Shown: positions 26,394 through 36,395, counted from the first letter of the stretch. The stretch: DNA of 41,428 bases from an uncultured Flavobacteriaceae bacterium (GCA_947500585.1 CANMSN010000024.1:1-41428), one strand, 5' to 3'. Numbers and translations are program-made. The notes: generated by a model not told the origin, from the sequence alone.

Positions 26394-28283
26394 TTACTTT
26401 TTCTTTTTTTGTTGCAATTGCTTTTGTTTTTCAGCTTGCTCCATCATTTCAGCCATTTTTTTCTGAAAACGATTTTGCTTTTTAGGCTGTTTCTTCTTCT
26501 CTTGAATTTGAGCATGAATTTTATCTTCATCCAAAATAAAGTTTTTTATCACTAGAATAATTCCAATACTAATTAAGTTAGAAATAAAATAATATAAACT
26601 TAAACCAGATGCGTAGTTATTAAAGAAAAACAACATCATTATTGGTGAGAAATACATCATATATTTCATCATTTTAGCCATATCTGGCATCCCTTCTTGT
26701 TGTGGCTGCGACTGCATATTTTGTCCCGTGGTTAATCGCATATAAAAGAAAATAGCGATTGATGCTAGTATAGGAAACAAACTCACATGATTACCATAAA
26801 ACGGAATATTGAAAGGCAAATTTGCAATAACATCATACGATGATAAATCATCAACCCAAAGGAAACTTTTTTGCCTTAAATCAAACGCTGATGGAAAAAA
26901 TTGAAACAATGCATAGAACACAGGTAGCTGAACTAAAGCTGGTAAACACCCTGCCATTGGGCTTGCTCCTGCTTTAGTTTGTAATGCCATGGTTTCTTGT
27001 TGCGCTTTCATTTTATTGTCTTTATGCTTCTCACGAATGGCATCTAATTCTGGCTTCAAAATTTTCATTTTGGCTTGCGACAAAAACTGCTTGTATTGCA
27101 CAAACGACAATAGGATTTTTACTAAAATCGTCATCACTACAATAGCAATTCCATAAGGCATAAAACCACCCAAAAAGCCAAATAGAGGCATAAATATATA
27201 ACGGTTTATCCAACCAAAAAGCCCCCAGCCAAATGGTACTAACTCATCTAAATTTCTATCGTAAGTGTTTAACACTTTAAAATCACTAGGACCATAATAC
27301 AAATCCATAATCTGATTAATTTCGCCTCCTTGCAATTCTATTGGAATTGTAGTTGCAAAACTTTTAGTAAATACGGTATCTATAGTTTCTTCTTTAACTA
27401 AATTTTCGGTTTTTACTTTTACATTTTTAAAACGGGTATCTGTTAGCAATACCGAAGAAAAGAAGTGCTGTTTGCAACCAATCCATGAAACATCTTCAAT
27501 ATCATCTTCACCATCTCTGGTGTAATCAGCTTTTCCATCTTCATAATCATAATGAATATCGGTATATCTGTTTTCATAAGAGATGCTTTTTGCATGTCTG
27601 TATCCCTTAAGATTCCAATCTAAATTTATTGCTTGAGAACTATTGATTATATTACTCAACCCTTGAGAACGAACAGTAAAGCCCATCATATAATCGCCTT
27701 CTTTAACCTCATAACGGTATTCAAGGAATTGACTTTCAGAAACTTTTAGTTTCATAGAAACTACTGTTACATCCCCATTTTTAGTTACTTGAGGTACAAA
27801 CGGTAGATTCTTTGTATTAAGGATTCTGTTATCTGTAGTGCCAAAATTAATGTTGAATTCAGCATTATTATCTTTTATAATGTATATAGGAATTGAATCA
27901 TAATCAACAAATTGCTTTAACCTAACTTCGGAAAGATAACCGCCTTTGTTACTAAACTTAAGTGCTAACAAATCGCTTTCAACAACAGTTTCATTATCAT
28001 TAGATTGCATCGCAGAGTAAGCAAAAGCACCCAATTTACCCTTTAATTGGACTGCTTGAAGTGAATCTACTTCAGAACCTACGGCATAATCTTCAGCAGT
28101 AGTAACTTTTGTTTGTTGTTGCGCTTTAGCCTTTTGCTCAGCTTCAACTTGTTCTTGTTTTGCTTTTTCTTGCGCTTCTAGCTCTTCTGGCGTTGGTTGA
28201 TTTTGCCAAAGCATATATGCTAAAATCCCAAAAATAAGTACAAAACCTATTATCGAATTAATATCTAATTTCTTTTCTTCCAT
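26394..28283 (-). CDS. yidC: Membrane protein insertase YidC
   Basis: A 629-residue inner-membrane insertase. It has one N-terminal membrane segment (about 9-24), a glutamine- and lysine-rich linker, a large periplasmic beta domain (about 85-345) and the C-terminal five-helix core. The core begins near WGLFGWINRYIFMPLFGFLGGFMPYGIAIVV and contains the cytoplasmic loop with KMKILKPELDAIREKHKDNKMKAQQETMALQ. The basic, glutamine-rich C-terminal tail (QPKKQNRFQKKMAEMMEQAEKQKQ) probably contacts the ribosome. YidC inserts and folds membrane proteins alone or with Sec. It follows pyrG by about 76 nt, with a small REP-like palindrome between them. Confidence 0.96.
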   Translation of the reverse strand: MEEKKLDINSIIGFVLIFGILAYMLWQNQPTPEELEAQEKAKQEQVEAEQKAKAQQQTKVTTAEDYAVGSEVDSLQAVQLKGKLGAFAYSAMQSNDNETVVESDLLALKFSNKGGYLSEVRLKQFVDYDSIPIYIIKDNNAEFNINFGTTDNRILNTKNLPFVPQVTKNGDVTVVSMKLKVSESQFLEYRYEVKEGDYMMGFTVRSQGLSNIINSSQAINLDWNLKGYRHAKSISYENRYTDIHYDYEDGKADYTRDGEDDIEDVSWIGCKQHFFSSVLLTDTRFKNVKVKTENLVKEETIDTVFTKSFATTIPIELQGGEINQIMDLYYGPSDFKVLNTYDRNLDELVPFGWGLFGWINRYIFMPLFGFLGGFMPYGIAIVVMTILVKILLSFVQYKQFLSQAKMKILKPELDAIREKHKDNKMKAQQETMALQTKAGASPMAGCLPALVQLPVFYALFQFFPSAFDLRQKSFLWVDDLSSYDVIANLPFNIPFYGNHVSLFPILASIAIFFYMRLTTGQNMQSQPQQEGMPDMAKMMKYMMYFSPIMMLFFFNNYASGLSLYYFISNLISIGIILVIKNFILDEDKIHAQIQEKKKQPKKQNRFQKKMAEMMEQAEKQKQLQQKKKK

Positions 28284-28308
28284 TGGTTAATTTGTATAAA
28301 ATAAAAAA

Positions 28309-28330
28309 CATTCCTGCATGCGCAGGAATG
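28309..28330. repeat. REP-like palindrome between pyrG and yidC
   Basis: CATTCCTGC and GCAGGAATG with a 4-nt loop, of the 'CATTCCTGCG...GCAGGAATC' type dispersed in Bacteroidota genomes. There is no T tract, so it is probably not a terminator. Confidence 0.6.
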
Positions 28331-28359
28331 AGAATAGCATAACAATAAACTATCCAATT

Positions 28360-30042
<1,683 letters not shown>

Positions 30043-30090
30043 TTATTATTGAATTGTTTTTTACTTATTTGAATAGGAGTTGTTAACATT

Positions 30091-30131
30091 ATATATAAAT
30101 ATTAAAACGATTTCGTATCAAGTTTACCAAC
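30091..30131 (+). repeat. Relic of the conserved leader element
   Basis: TATAAATATTAAAACGATTTC-GTATCAAG followed by TTTACCAAC aligns with 671-715 at most positions but has no promoter block in front and no gene behind. It lies between the pyrG promoter and the fasciclin terminator. Confidence 0.45.
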
Positions 30132-30153
30132 TTCCTAATTTTCAAATAAAAAA

Positions 30154-30174
30154 AGCCTCGTAAAAAACGAGGCT
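30154..30174 (-). terminator. Intrinsic terminator after the FAS1 protein gene
   Basis: AGCCTCG and CGAGGCT flank a 7-nt A-rich loop, with an A tract on the plus strand (a U tract on the minus-strand transcript). Confidence 0.75.
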
Positions 30175-30204
30175 TCTTCCTTTTCATAACAGTTTATTCC
30201 CAAA

Positions 30205-30717
30205 TTATTTAGGCATAACTACTGTATTAATTACATGAATTACTCCATTGCTTCCCATAACATCGGTAGCAATAATTTCACTGTAATTACCATTTTGGTC
30301 TTTCAACCATATTTTACCATCTTTTTGTAGTACGGTTATCGTTTGTCCATTTAATGCTTTTAGCTCTACTTTTCCTTTTCCCTTCTTTAAAGCAGCAACT
30401 ACATCTTTAGCAGCTAATTTTCCAGCTACAACGTGGTACGTTAAAATGTTTGTTAACGCTTCTTTGCTTTCTGGCTTTAATAAACCGTTTAATGTTTCTG
30501 AGTCTATTTTAGCAAAGGCTGCATTGTTTGGTGCAAATACTGTAAAAGGGCCATCGCCTTGTAAAGCGCCAACTAAATCTGCTGCTTTTAAAGCTGCAAC
30601 TAATGTTGAGAAATCTTCATTCCCAACTGCCGCATCAACAATTGTTTTTTGTGCTGTTGCAAACTGACTTACTGTTAATGCAACTACTGTTGTAAAAATA
30701 AATACTAACTTTTTCAT
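30205..30717 (-). CDS. Secreted single fasciclin (FAS1) domain protein
   Basis: A 170-residue protein with a signal peptide (1-22, SQFATAQ) and one FAS1 domain. The H1 box is GDGPFTVFAPNNAAFAKID (about 59-77), a YHVVAGKL core follows, and the H2 box GVIHVINTVVMPK is at the C-terminus. It is shorter than, and distinct from, the three-domain lipoprotein at 24049. It is divergent from the sigma/anti-sigma pair at 30846-32179 with 128 nt between start codons. The same trio (FAS1 protein, SigK-type sigma, RskA-type anti-sigma) is known in mycobacteria, where the sigma factor controls the FAS1 genes; here that link is inference. Confidence 0.9.
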   Translation of the reverse strand: MKKLVFIFTTVVALTVSQFATAQKTIVDAAVGNEDFSTLVAALKAADLVGALQGDGPFTVFAPNNAAFAKIDSETLNGLLKPESKEALTNILTYHVVAGKLAAKDVVAALKKGKGKVELKALNGQTITVLQKDGKIWLKDQNGNYSEIIATDVMGSNGVIHVINTVVMPK

Positions 30718-30845
30718 AATGATTTTTTTATTTGGTTAAACTAAATCCACACTTTATTTTTCTTTTGAAGTGCTTTCATTTATATTTACACAGGTTTGTT
30801 TCCTTTGGATGAGTTAATTCGTTTTTTGGGAATTTTTTAACATTT

Positions 30846-31403
30846 ATGCAAGACGATAAAGCACTTATATTAAAATTACAGAATAAAGATGAAGCTGCTT
30901 TATCTCAACTTTATGATAATTATTCGCCTGCGTTATATGGTATTATTATTAGAATATGTAAAGATGAGCAACACGCTCAAAATTTATTGCAAGATACCTT
31001 TATGACTATTTGGGATAAAGCACATCAATACAACCCAGAAAAAGGAAAATTTTATACTTGGGCATACCGTATTGCTAAAAACAAAACGCTAAACCATTTA
31101 CGCCAGATCAAAAGCCTCATCCAAACCGAAGATTTAAGTGTATATACAAATAAAGAAGATAGTATTACCGTTGAGCCTGAGTACTTACAACTTAATGGGT
31201 GTTTGAAACAATTAGACCAACACCATCAAAAAGCTATAGAACTCGTCTATTTTAAAGGCTTAACGCATAGAGAAGCTCATAAAGAGATGGATGTGCCTTT
31301 AGGAACTTTTAAATCTTACATAAAACAAGCAGTAAAAAAACTACAACTCAGTTATGATAAAACGGTTGTATGGGTATTGATTTTTATTGAATTAATAAAA
31401 TGA
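30846..31403 (+). CDS. ECF sigma factor, SigK-like
   Basis: A 185-residue ECF sigma factor. Region 2 is visible in AALSQLYDNYSPALYGIIIRIC and AQNLLQDTFMTIWDKAHQY (about 17-60), with GKFYTWAYRIAKNKTLNHLR (about 64-83). Region 4 is LDQHHQKAIELVYFKGLTHREAHKEMDVPLGTFKSYIKQAVKKL (about 122-165). The stop codon overlaps the start of the anti-sigma gene (ATGA, 31400-31403), so the pair is translationally coupled. It is divergent from the FAS1 gene. The similarity of the pair to SigK/RskA rests on this organisation and on the anti-sigma domain. Confidence 0.92.
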   Translation: MQDDKALILKLQNKDEAALSQLYDNYSPALYGIIIRICKDEQHAQNLLQDTFMTIWDKAHQYNPEKGKFYTWAYRIAKNKTLNHLRQIKSLIQTEDLSVYTNKEDSITVEPEYLQLNGCLKQLDQHHQKAIELVYFKGLTHREAHKEMDVPLGTFKSYIKQAVKKLQLSYDKTVVWVLIFIELIK

Positions 31404-32179
31404 TGGACAAAGCATACATATTAGAACATGGTATTTTAGAACAGTATTTGTTGGGCGAACTCACTGCCGATGAACAATTACAAGTTGAGCATGTTTTAAA
31501 TATTGATGCTGATTTAAGGACTGAGTTTGATACATTAGAAGCAAATTTTGAAAAGATGGCTTTTGAGAATGCCATTAATCCTCCAAAAGCAGTTAAAATG
31601 AATTTGATGCAAAATATTAAAGCATCGCAATCTAAAATAATACCGCTACAGAAATCAAATCCATTAAAAATTTATCTTTATGCTGCATCTGGTATTGCCG
31701 CTTGCTTACTAGTTGGTGCTTTTTGGATGTATACCCAGTTAAATAATACCAATAAGCAATTACAAATTGTAACTGAGCAAAACGAATTACTTTTAAAAGA
31801 TATTGATGGCTTAATGAATGATTTAGAATATACATCTCAATATTTTAACATCGTTAATTCACCAGATACTGAACAATATATTTTAACTGGAAATGATTTA
31901 GCCCCAAATGCGAAAGTTGTTAGTTATGTAAATCATAAGAATAAATCGGTTATTATAAATACCAAGGAATTAACCCAATTAGATGCAGACCACGACTACC
32001 AAATGTGGGCAGATGTTGAAGGTGAAATGATAAACATGGGTGTTATAGACAAAGAAAAGCAGCTACTTGCTATGAATTATATTGATAATGCAGAATCTTT
32101 AAACATTACTATTGAACCAGCTGGTGGTAATGACCATCCAACAGTATCTAGATTAGTTACAAATGTTTATCTTCAGTAA
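31400..32179 (+). CDS. RskA-type anti-sigma factor
   Basis: A 259-residue regulator with a cytoplasmic N-terminal part that should bind the sigma factor (LEQYLLGELTADEQLQVEHVL, about 11-31), a membrane segment at about 90-110 (LYAASGIAACLLVGAFWMYT) and a helical stalk (KQLQIVTEQNELLLKDIDGL). The extracytoplasmic domain of the anti-sigma-K factor type ends in HDYQMWADVEGEMINMGV and ITIEPAGGNDHPTVSRL. Release of the sigma factor by regulated proteolysis is known for RskA relatives. Start ATGs at 31400 and 31403 are both possible; the 4-nt overlap favours the first. Confidence 0.88.
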   Translation: MMDKAYILEHGILEQYLLGELTADEQLQVEHVLNIDADLRTEFDTLEANFEKMAFENAINPPKAVKMNLMQNIKASQSKIIPLQKSNPLKIYLYAASGIAACLLVGAFWMYTQLNNTNKQLQIVTEQNELLLKDIDGLMNDLEYTSQYFNIVNSPDTEQYILTGNDLAPNAKVVSYVNHKNKSVIINTKELTQLDADHDYQMWADVEGEMINMGVIDKEKQLLAMNYIDNAESLNITIEPAGGNDHPTVSRLVTNVYLQ

Positions 32180-32220
32180 ACGATTCTTAAAATCATATAA
32201 ATGAAAACATATAGTCAATT

Positions 32221-33129
32221 TTATTTTTTCAACAAATCTTCTAACGCAGGTTGCAAATGATGAAATTTAAAATAAAATCCTTTGTTTTCAATTTTTTTGG
32301 AACTCACACGCTGACTTTCAAATAAAATAGTGTGCATGTCTCCTAAAACAAGTTTCATGAAAAACTTAGGGATATTAGGTAAAAATAACGGTTTATTTAA
32401 AACACTTGCAATGGTTTTTGTCAGCTCTTCGTTATTAACTGGATTTGGCGCAACACCATTATAAACACCAGCTATATTATTTTGTAAAACGTATAAAAAT
32501 AAATTTGCTAAATCATAAATATGAATCCATGATTGCCACTGTTTACCTGCACCAAAAGCAGCACCAACTCCAAATTTTATAGGTTTAACCATTTCTTTTA
32601 AAGCACCACCTTTATTCGATAAAACTAGCCCTATTCTTATTTTAGAAACCATAATATCTAATTCAGAAAATTTATCAACTGCTGCTTCCCATACTTTTAC
32701 AACTTCTCCTAAAAAAGAGTCACTTGTTTTATCAAAAGTCTGATCGTAATAATTACTTAAAGAATCTGGATAAACACCAATAGCACTTGCAGAAACTACT
32801 TGTTTTATGCTATGCGATTCTCCTTTAAGCGAATTAATTAATAATGCGGTTGTGTCCTTTCGGCTATTTAAAATTTCTTTTTTGTATGTAGAAGTCCACC
32901 GTTTAGAAACTGTTGCACCAGCCAAATGTATGATAGCATCAACATCATTAAAACAATTTTTATTTATCTCTTGAGATTTCGGGTTCCAATAAAAACCCTT
33001 GTAATTTTCTTCTTGACAAATTTTAGATTTACTGGTTGTTAAATAGTTTACCTCTATTCCATTTTCATGGCAAAGTTTCACTATCTCTCCTCCAATTAAT
33101 CCAGTCGCTCCGGTAATTAAAACACGCAT
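32221..33129 (-). CDS. TIGR01777 family epimerase (SulA-like SDR)
   Basis: A 302-residue protein of the extended short-chain dehydrogenase superfamily, TIGR01777 group. NAD(P)-binding is shown by GATGLIGGEIV (7-17). The characteristic HLAGATVSKRWTSTYKKEIL and the SASAIGVYPD active region (YxxxK variant) are present, as are the C-terminal DUF1731-like residues (ITSVLNKPLFLPNIPKF...MVLGDM). Function is unknown; relatives are common in bacteria and plant plastids. It lies 82 nt downstream of mnmD and is probably transcribed with it. Confidence 0.88.
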   Translation of the reverse strand: MRVLITGATGLIGGEIVKLCHENGIEVNYLTTSKSKICQEENYKGFYWNPKSQEINKNCFNDVDAIIHLAGATVSKRWTSTYKKEILNSRKDTTALLINSLKGESHSIKQVVSASAIGVYPDSLSNYYDQTFDKTSDSFLGEVVKVWEAAVDKFSELDIMVSKIRIGLVLSNKGGALKEMVKPIKFGVGAAFGAGKQWQSWIHIYDLANLFLYVLQNNIAGVYNGVAPNPVNNEELTKTIASVLNKPLFLPNIPKFFMKLVLGDMHTILFESQRVSSKKIENKGFYFKFHHLQPALEDLLKK

Positions 33130-33211
33130 TTTCTTTTTTATGTAAAGTTACGAAATAGAAGATGTCTTTAATCTAGTTTTATATTAGGTTTAACAAAAAC
33201 CAAACACTAAA

Positions 33212-33895
33212 TTATTTTGTTGCACGTAGCATTTCTCGTTTTCCTGGAGGTCCAGGCAATCGTTCTACAAAAAAACCAACACTTTGCATAGCACGTCGCA
33301 CACTTCCTTTTGCAGAATAAGTTACTAAAACGCCTCCTCTTTTTAAAGATTTATACATTTTTTCAAAAATAGCTTCTGTCCACAATTCTGGTTGTACTCT
33401 AGCTCCAAAAGCATCAAAATAAATAATATCAAATTCATTTTCATTATCAATTTCATGAAATAATTTTTGTTGCTTAAGTAATGAAAATTTAGAAGTGATT
33501 TCATGTTTATGCTCCCATGAAACACTATGCAATTTATGAAACAACGCTTCCTTTTCTTTACATTTTAACGCATTGGTATAATTCAACTGAGTTATTTCAT
33601 CAATTAAAACAGGATACCCTTCAACACCTGAATAATCTACCGTAACATTAAGTTTTTCAGCTTCTATTACTGTAATGAAAGCATTTAAGCCAGTTCCGAA
33701 TCCTATTTCTAAAATTGAAACTTTTTTATAAGATTCTTCGCTTCGCTCTGAATGACAGAAGTGATATAACCCATGTTTTATAAAAACATGATAAGCTTCT
33801 TGTATAGCGCCATGTTTTGAATGATACTGTTCGTTCCATTCTGGTAAGTGAATGGTAGTAGAACCATCACCAGTGATTACAATTTGTCTCTTCAA
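33212..33895 (-). CDS. mnmD: MnmD-like tRNA wobble-uridine methyltransferase with an in-frame REP insertion
   Basis: A 227-residue SAM-dependent methyltransferase of the MnmD (MnmC N-domain) family, which adds the last methyl group to nm5U34 to give mnm5(s2)U34. The SAM site ILEIGFGTGLNAF lies at 61-73. DIIYFDAFGARVQPELWTEAIF carries the catalytic acid region, and PGPPGKREM is the family end motif. The start is a TTG (33893-33895), 1 nt past the stop of the DUF4920 gene, so the two are coupled. Residues 47-55 (CHSERSEES) are encoded by a dispersed intergenic palindrome sequence inserted in frame between the N-terminal beta hairpin and the SAM loop. The enzyme may tolerate this as a loop. Confidence 0.88.
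   Translation of the reverse strand: MKRQIVITGDGSTTIHLPEWNEQYHSKHGAIQEAYHVFIKHGLYHFCHSERSEESYKKVSILEIGFGTGLNAFITVIEAEKLNVTVDYSGVEGYPVLIDEITQLNYTNALKCKEKEALFHKLHSVSWEHKHEITSKFSLLKQQKLFHEIDNENEFDIIYFDAFGARVQPELWTEAIFEKMYKSLKRGGVLVTYSAKGSVRRAMQSVGFFVERLPGPPGKREMLRATK
33732..33758. repeat. REP-like element inside the mnmD coding region
   Basis: The sequence is built on GATTCTTCGCTTCG and CTCTGAATGACAG. It is a repeat normally found between genes in Bacteroidota and here it is read as CHSERSEES on the minus strand. Confidence 0.75.
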
Positions 33896-33896
33896 A

Positions 33897-34400
33897 TTAT
33901 TGTATTAGTAATACCCCATCGGCTTCAAAGGAATATGTTTTTTTAGGAGCTTTAATTTTAGCTATCTCTTCTTTTGTTTTGCCTGCATCTTCAGCATAAT
34001 GGCGCTGTTCATCAACAGAAACTTCATTTACAAAAGCTTTTCCGTTTACTATAACTTGTTTACCTGCTATATCTTTTGGTACAAAAAAACCATAATCTTT
34101 AAACTTAACCATAACTTCATTTCCATCTTCTAAATCTAGTTTCATCCAACATCCTTTTGCTTGACAAACGTTGTTCACTTTAGCTATCATTTTAGAGTTA
34201 ATACTATCTCCAACTTGCATAGATTTATAATGTTCAGCCATAGAACTTGAAGCAATAGCATCGTCTGCTATTATTTCATTACCAAATGAAGCATACGCTA
34301 TTTGTTCTACTTTTTCAGTCATTTTATCAGTTTCTTGAGTTTTATTTTTGCAAGAATTTAACAGTAAAACACAGATAATTAATAAGGTAATTGGCTTCAT
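33897..34400 (-). CDS. DUF4920 lipoprotein
   Basis: A 167-residue lipoprotein. The signal ends LLNSC (Cys at about 16). The mature protein is a DUF4920 domain with the conserved CQAKGCWMKL core (about 79-88), DGNEVMVKFKDYGFFVPKDI, then AGKQVIVNGKAFVNEVSVDEQRHYAEDAGK. The two Cys in C-x4-C are candidates for metal binding or a disulfide. The family is common in Bacteroidota and its function is unknown. It lies directly upstream of mnmD (1 nt between stop and start), which implies co-transcription. It is divergent from the aminotransferase gene. Confidence 0.88.
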   Translation of the reverse strand: MKPITLLIICVLLLNSCKNKTQETDKMTEKVEQIAYASFGNEIIADDAIASSSMAEHYKSMQVGDSINSKMIAKVNNVCQAKGCWMKLDLEDGNEVMVKFKDYGFFVPKDIAGKQVIVNGKAFVNEVSVDEQRHYAEDAGKTKEEIAKIKAPKKTYSFEADGVLLIQ

Positions 34401-34464
34401 AATGTAAATATTTCAATTTTAAACAATTTATGTAAATATAAGCCTTTTTAAAAACGTTTTTATA

Positions 34465-34472
34465 TAAATTTG
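34465..34472 (+). promoter_or_regulatory. Promoter -7 box for the aminotransferase gene
   Basis: TAAATTTG is an exact TAnnTTTG match, 21 nt before the ATG at 34494. Confidence 0.5.
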
Positions 34473-34493
34473 TATTAACAAATAACTAGACTT

Positions 34494-35558
34494 ATGAATG
34501 CTATAATCAATGACATAGAGATTATAAAAACAAAAACTACAAAAATTAATGATGTAGATTTTGATGATTTGAAATTCGGACACGTTTTTTCAGATCATAT
34601 GCTAGAATGTGATTTTAAAGATGGTAAATGGCAAGCACCGAAAGTGGTGCCTTATGGCCCTATTTCTTTAGATCCATCAGCTAAAATTTTTCACTATGGG
34701 CAATCTGTTTTTGAAGGAATGAAGGCCTATAAAGATACCGATGAAAATGTCTGGTTATTTCGTCCGTTAGATAATTTTAAGCGTTTAAATATTTCATCGA
34801 AACGTTTAGCTATTCCAGAATTACCTGAAAATTATTTTATGGATGGTTTAAAAACGCTATTAAAAATAGACAGCGATTGGATTCCTAAAAAAGAAGGCAG
34901 CTCATTATATATAAGACCTTTTGTTTTTGCATCAGGAAAAGGATTTCATGCTTCTCCTGCCGATGCTTATAAATTTATAATTTGTACTGCACCTTCTGGA
35001 GCTTATTTTTCTGGAAAGGTTAGAGTCTTAATTGAAGAAACTTATTCGCGTTCTGCAAATGGTGGCGTTGGTTTTGCAAAAGCTGGTGGTAATTATGCTG
35101 GACAGTTTTACCCAACTCAATTGGCTATTGAAAAAGGGTATCAACAAGTTATTTGGACTGATGATAACACCCATGAATATATTGAAGAAGCTGGTGCTAT
35201 GAATATTTTTGTTCGTATAAACGATACCTTAATTACAGGGCCTACAAGCGATCGTATTTTAGATGGTATAACACGAAAAAGTATTATTGAACTTGCGAAA
35301 GCTGAAAATATCCCCGTTGAAGTTAGAAAGATTTCAGTTAGCGAAGTTGTTGAAGCTGCTAAAAATGGTTCATTAAAAGAAATGTTTGGTGCGGGCACTG
35401 CAGCAGTAATATCTCCTATTTCTGGTTTTGGGTTCAAAGATGAAGATTTTGATTTACCAGAATTGAAAGACACTTATGCTAGTTATTTAAAGAAACGCAT
35501 TACAGATATTCAAACAAATAAAGTTGATGATCCTTTTGGATGGCGTTATAAGGTTTAA
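34494..35558 (+). CDS. ilvE: Branched-chain amino acid aminotransferase
   Basis: A 354-residue class IV PLP-dependent aminotransferase that interconverts Leu, Ile and Val with their 2-oxo acids using glutamate/2-oxoglutarate. The PLP lysine is K196 in GVGFAKAGGNYAGQ. Other family features are YGQSVFEGMKAY (68-79), LFRPLDNFKRL (88-98), YIRPFVFASG (139-148), the EEAGAMNIF segment and FGAGTAAVISPI near the C-terminus. Length and motifs fit the long (type II) IlvE. It is a single gene with its own promoter (34465-34472) and a terminator after a REP-like palindrome. Confidence 0.95.
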   Translation: MNAIINDIEIIKTKTTKINDVDFDDLKFGHVFSDHMLECDFKDGKWQAPKVVPYGPISLDPSAKIFHYGQSVFEGMKAYKDTDENVWLFRPLDNFKRLNISSKRLAIPELPENYFMDGLKTLLKIDSDWIPKKEGSSLYIRPFVFASGKGFHASPADAYKFIICTAPSGAYFSGKVRVLIEETYSRSANGGVGFAKAGGNYAGQFYPTQLAIEKGYQQVIWTDDNTHEYIEEAGAMNIFVRINDTLITGPTSDRILDGITRKSIIELAKAENIPVEVRKISVSEVVEAAKNGSLKEMFGAGTAAVISPISGFGFKDEDFDLPELKDTYASYLKKRITDIQTNKVDDPFGWRYKV

Positions 35559-35573
35559 ATGCACTCACCTATC

Positions 35574-35590
35574 CTCTCCCGAATGGAGAG
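35574..35590. repeat. Small REP-like palindrome
   Basis: CTCTCC (35574-35579) and GGAGAG (35585-35590) with a 5-nt loop, just downstream of ilvE and before its terminator. Confidence 0.5.
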
Positions 35591-35604
35591 CGATACTCAA
35601 ACTT

Positions 35605-35638
35605 AAAAAAATAGGAGCAAAATTGCTCCTATTTTTTT
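35605..35638 (+). terminator. Intrinsic terminator after ilvE
   Basis: The stem AATAGGAGCAA / TTGCTCCTATT is followed by a run of T, about 50-80 nt past the stop codon. Confidence 0.8.
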
Positions 35639-35748
35639 ACAATTGAATTAAGTATTTGTCCGACCAAATATAATTTTTTATATTCTAAAAGGTTCATAAA
35701 ACTCCAAAATGCATCTTGGCTAAGCTGAATAATACAGTAACTTAAATA

Positions 35749-36135
35749 TTACTTGTTTAGGATAGATTGTATATTAGGCTTAAAGTAATTAGGTCCTTTA
35801 AGTACTTTACCGTCTTCTCTATAAATTGGCTGTCCGTCCGCCCCTAATTTACTCATATTACTTCGTTGAATTTCTTCAAAAACTTCTTCAATTTTATGTT
35901 GCATCCCATGTTCAATAATAGTACCACATAAAATGTAAAGCATATCTCCAAGAGCATCTGCAACTTCAACTAAATCATTAGCATTAGCAGCTTCTAAATA
36001 TTCTTCATTTTCTTCTCGCATTAATTTATAACGTAACATATTTTTATCTAATCCTAAATCTGCTTTTGGCGTCTCTCTGTGTCCAATTTTAAATGCAGTA
36101 TGAAATGCTTTTACGGCTTCTATTTTCTTTTTCAT
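35749..36135 (-). CDS. MazG-like nucleotide pyrophosphohydrolase
   Basis: A 128-residue all-alpha NTP pyrophosphohydrolase. The metal site is built from EENEE (41-45) and EVADALGDM (57-65), which give the ExxE...ExxD arrangement of MazG/PRA-PH proteins. Such enzymes hydrolyse nucleoside triphosphates to monophosphates and pyrophosphate, often as housecleaning. The C-terminal 30 residues (LGADGQPIYREDGKVLKGPNY) resemble the HAM1/PRA-PH-like tail seen in bacterial and phage relatives. It stands alone, with a REP-like palindrome just upstream of its start. Confidence 0.88.
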   Translation of the reverse strand: MKKKIEAVKAFHTAFKIGHRETPKADLGLDKNMLRYKLMREENEEYLEAANANDLVEVADALGDMLYILCGTIIEHGMQHKIEEVFEEIQRSNMSKLGADGQPIYREDGKVLKGPNYFKPNIQSILNK

Positions 36136-36148
36136 AAATTATATTTTT

Positions 36149-36174
36149 GTCATTCTCGCGAAGGCGGGAATCTC
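36149..36174. repeat. REP-like palindrome upstream of the MazG-like gene
   Basis: GTCATTCTCGCGAAGGCGGGAATC, with CGCGAAGGCG at its centre, is a known dispersed intergenic type. It lies between the divergent starts of the MazG-like gene and the small membrane protein. Confidence 0.6.
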
Positions 36175-36209
36175 ACCATTATTAATTAAATTTGCATAAA
36201 AATAACTAT

Positions 36210-36395
36210 ATGTTTAGTAAAGGTCAAATCATTTTCGGAATTATATTTTTTATTGTCTTTTCTATAATTATTGGTTATACCTATCGCAAAGATTTAAAAC
36301 TACACCAACGCTTTTATAAAGGTAGTTTTTGGGTACTTCTTGCTTTTGTTGGGTTTATAGCATGTATTGCTGCTATTAAGTTTTTGTTTAAATAG
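36210..36395 (+). CDS. Small two-TM membrane protein
   Basis: A 61-residue protein from the ATG at 36210; an earlier in-frame start at 36192 would add 6 residues. Two membrane segments (about 6-23 IFGIIFFIVFSIIIGYTY and 39-57 FWVLLAFVGFIACIAAIKF) are separated by a basic loop (RKDLKLHQRFYKG), so both ends face outside or both inside. Similar short proteins are widespread in Flavobacteriaceae, with unknown function. Confidence 0.7.
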   Translation: MFSKGQIIFGIIFFIVFSIIIGYTYRKDLKLHQRFYKGSFWVLLAFVGFIACIAAIKFLFK

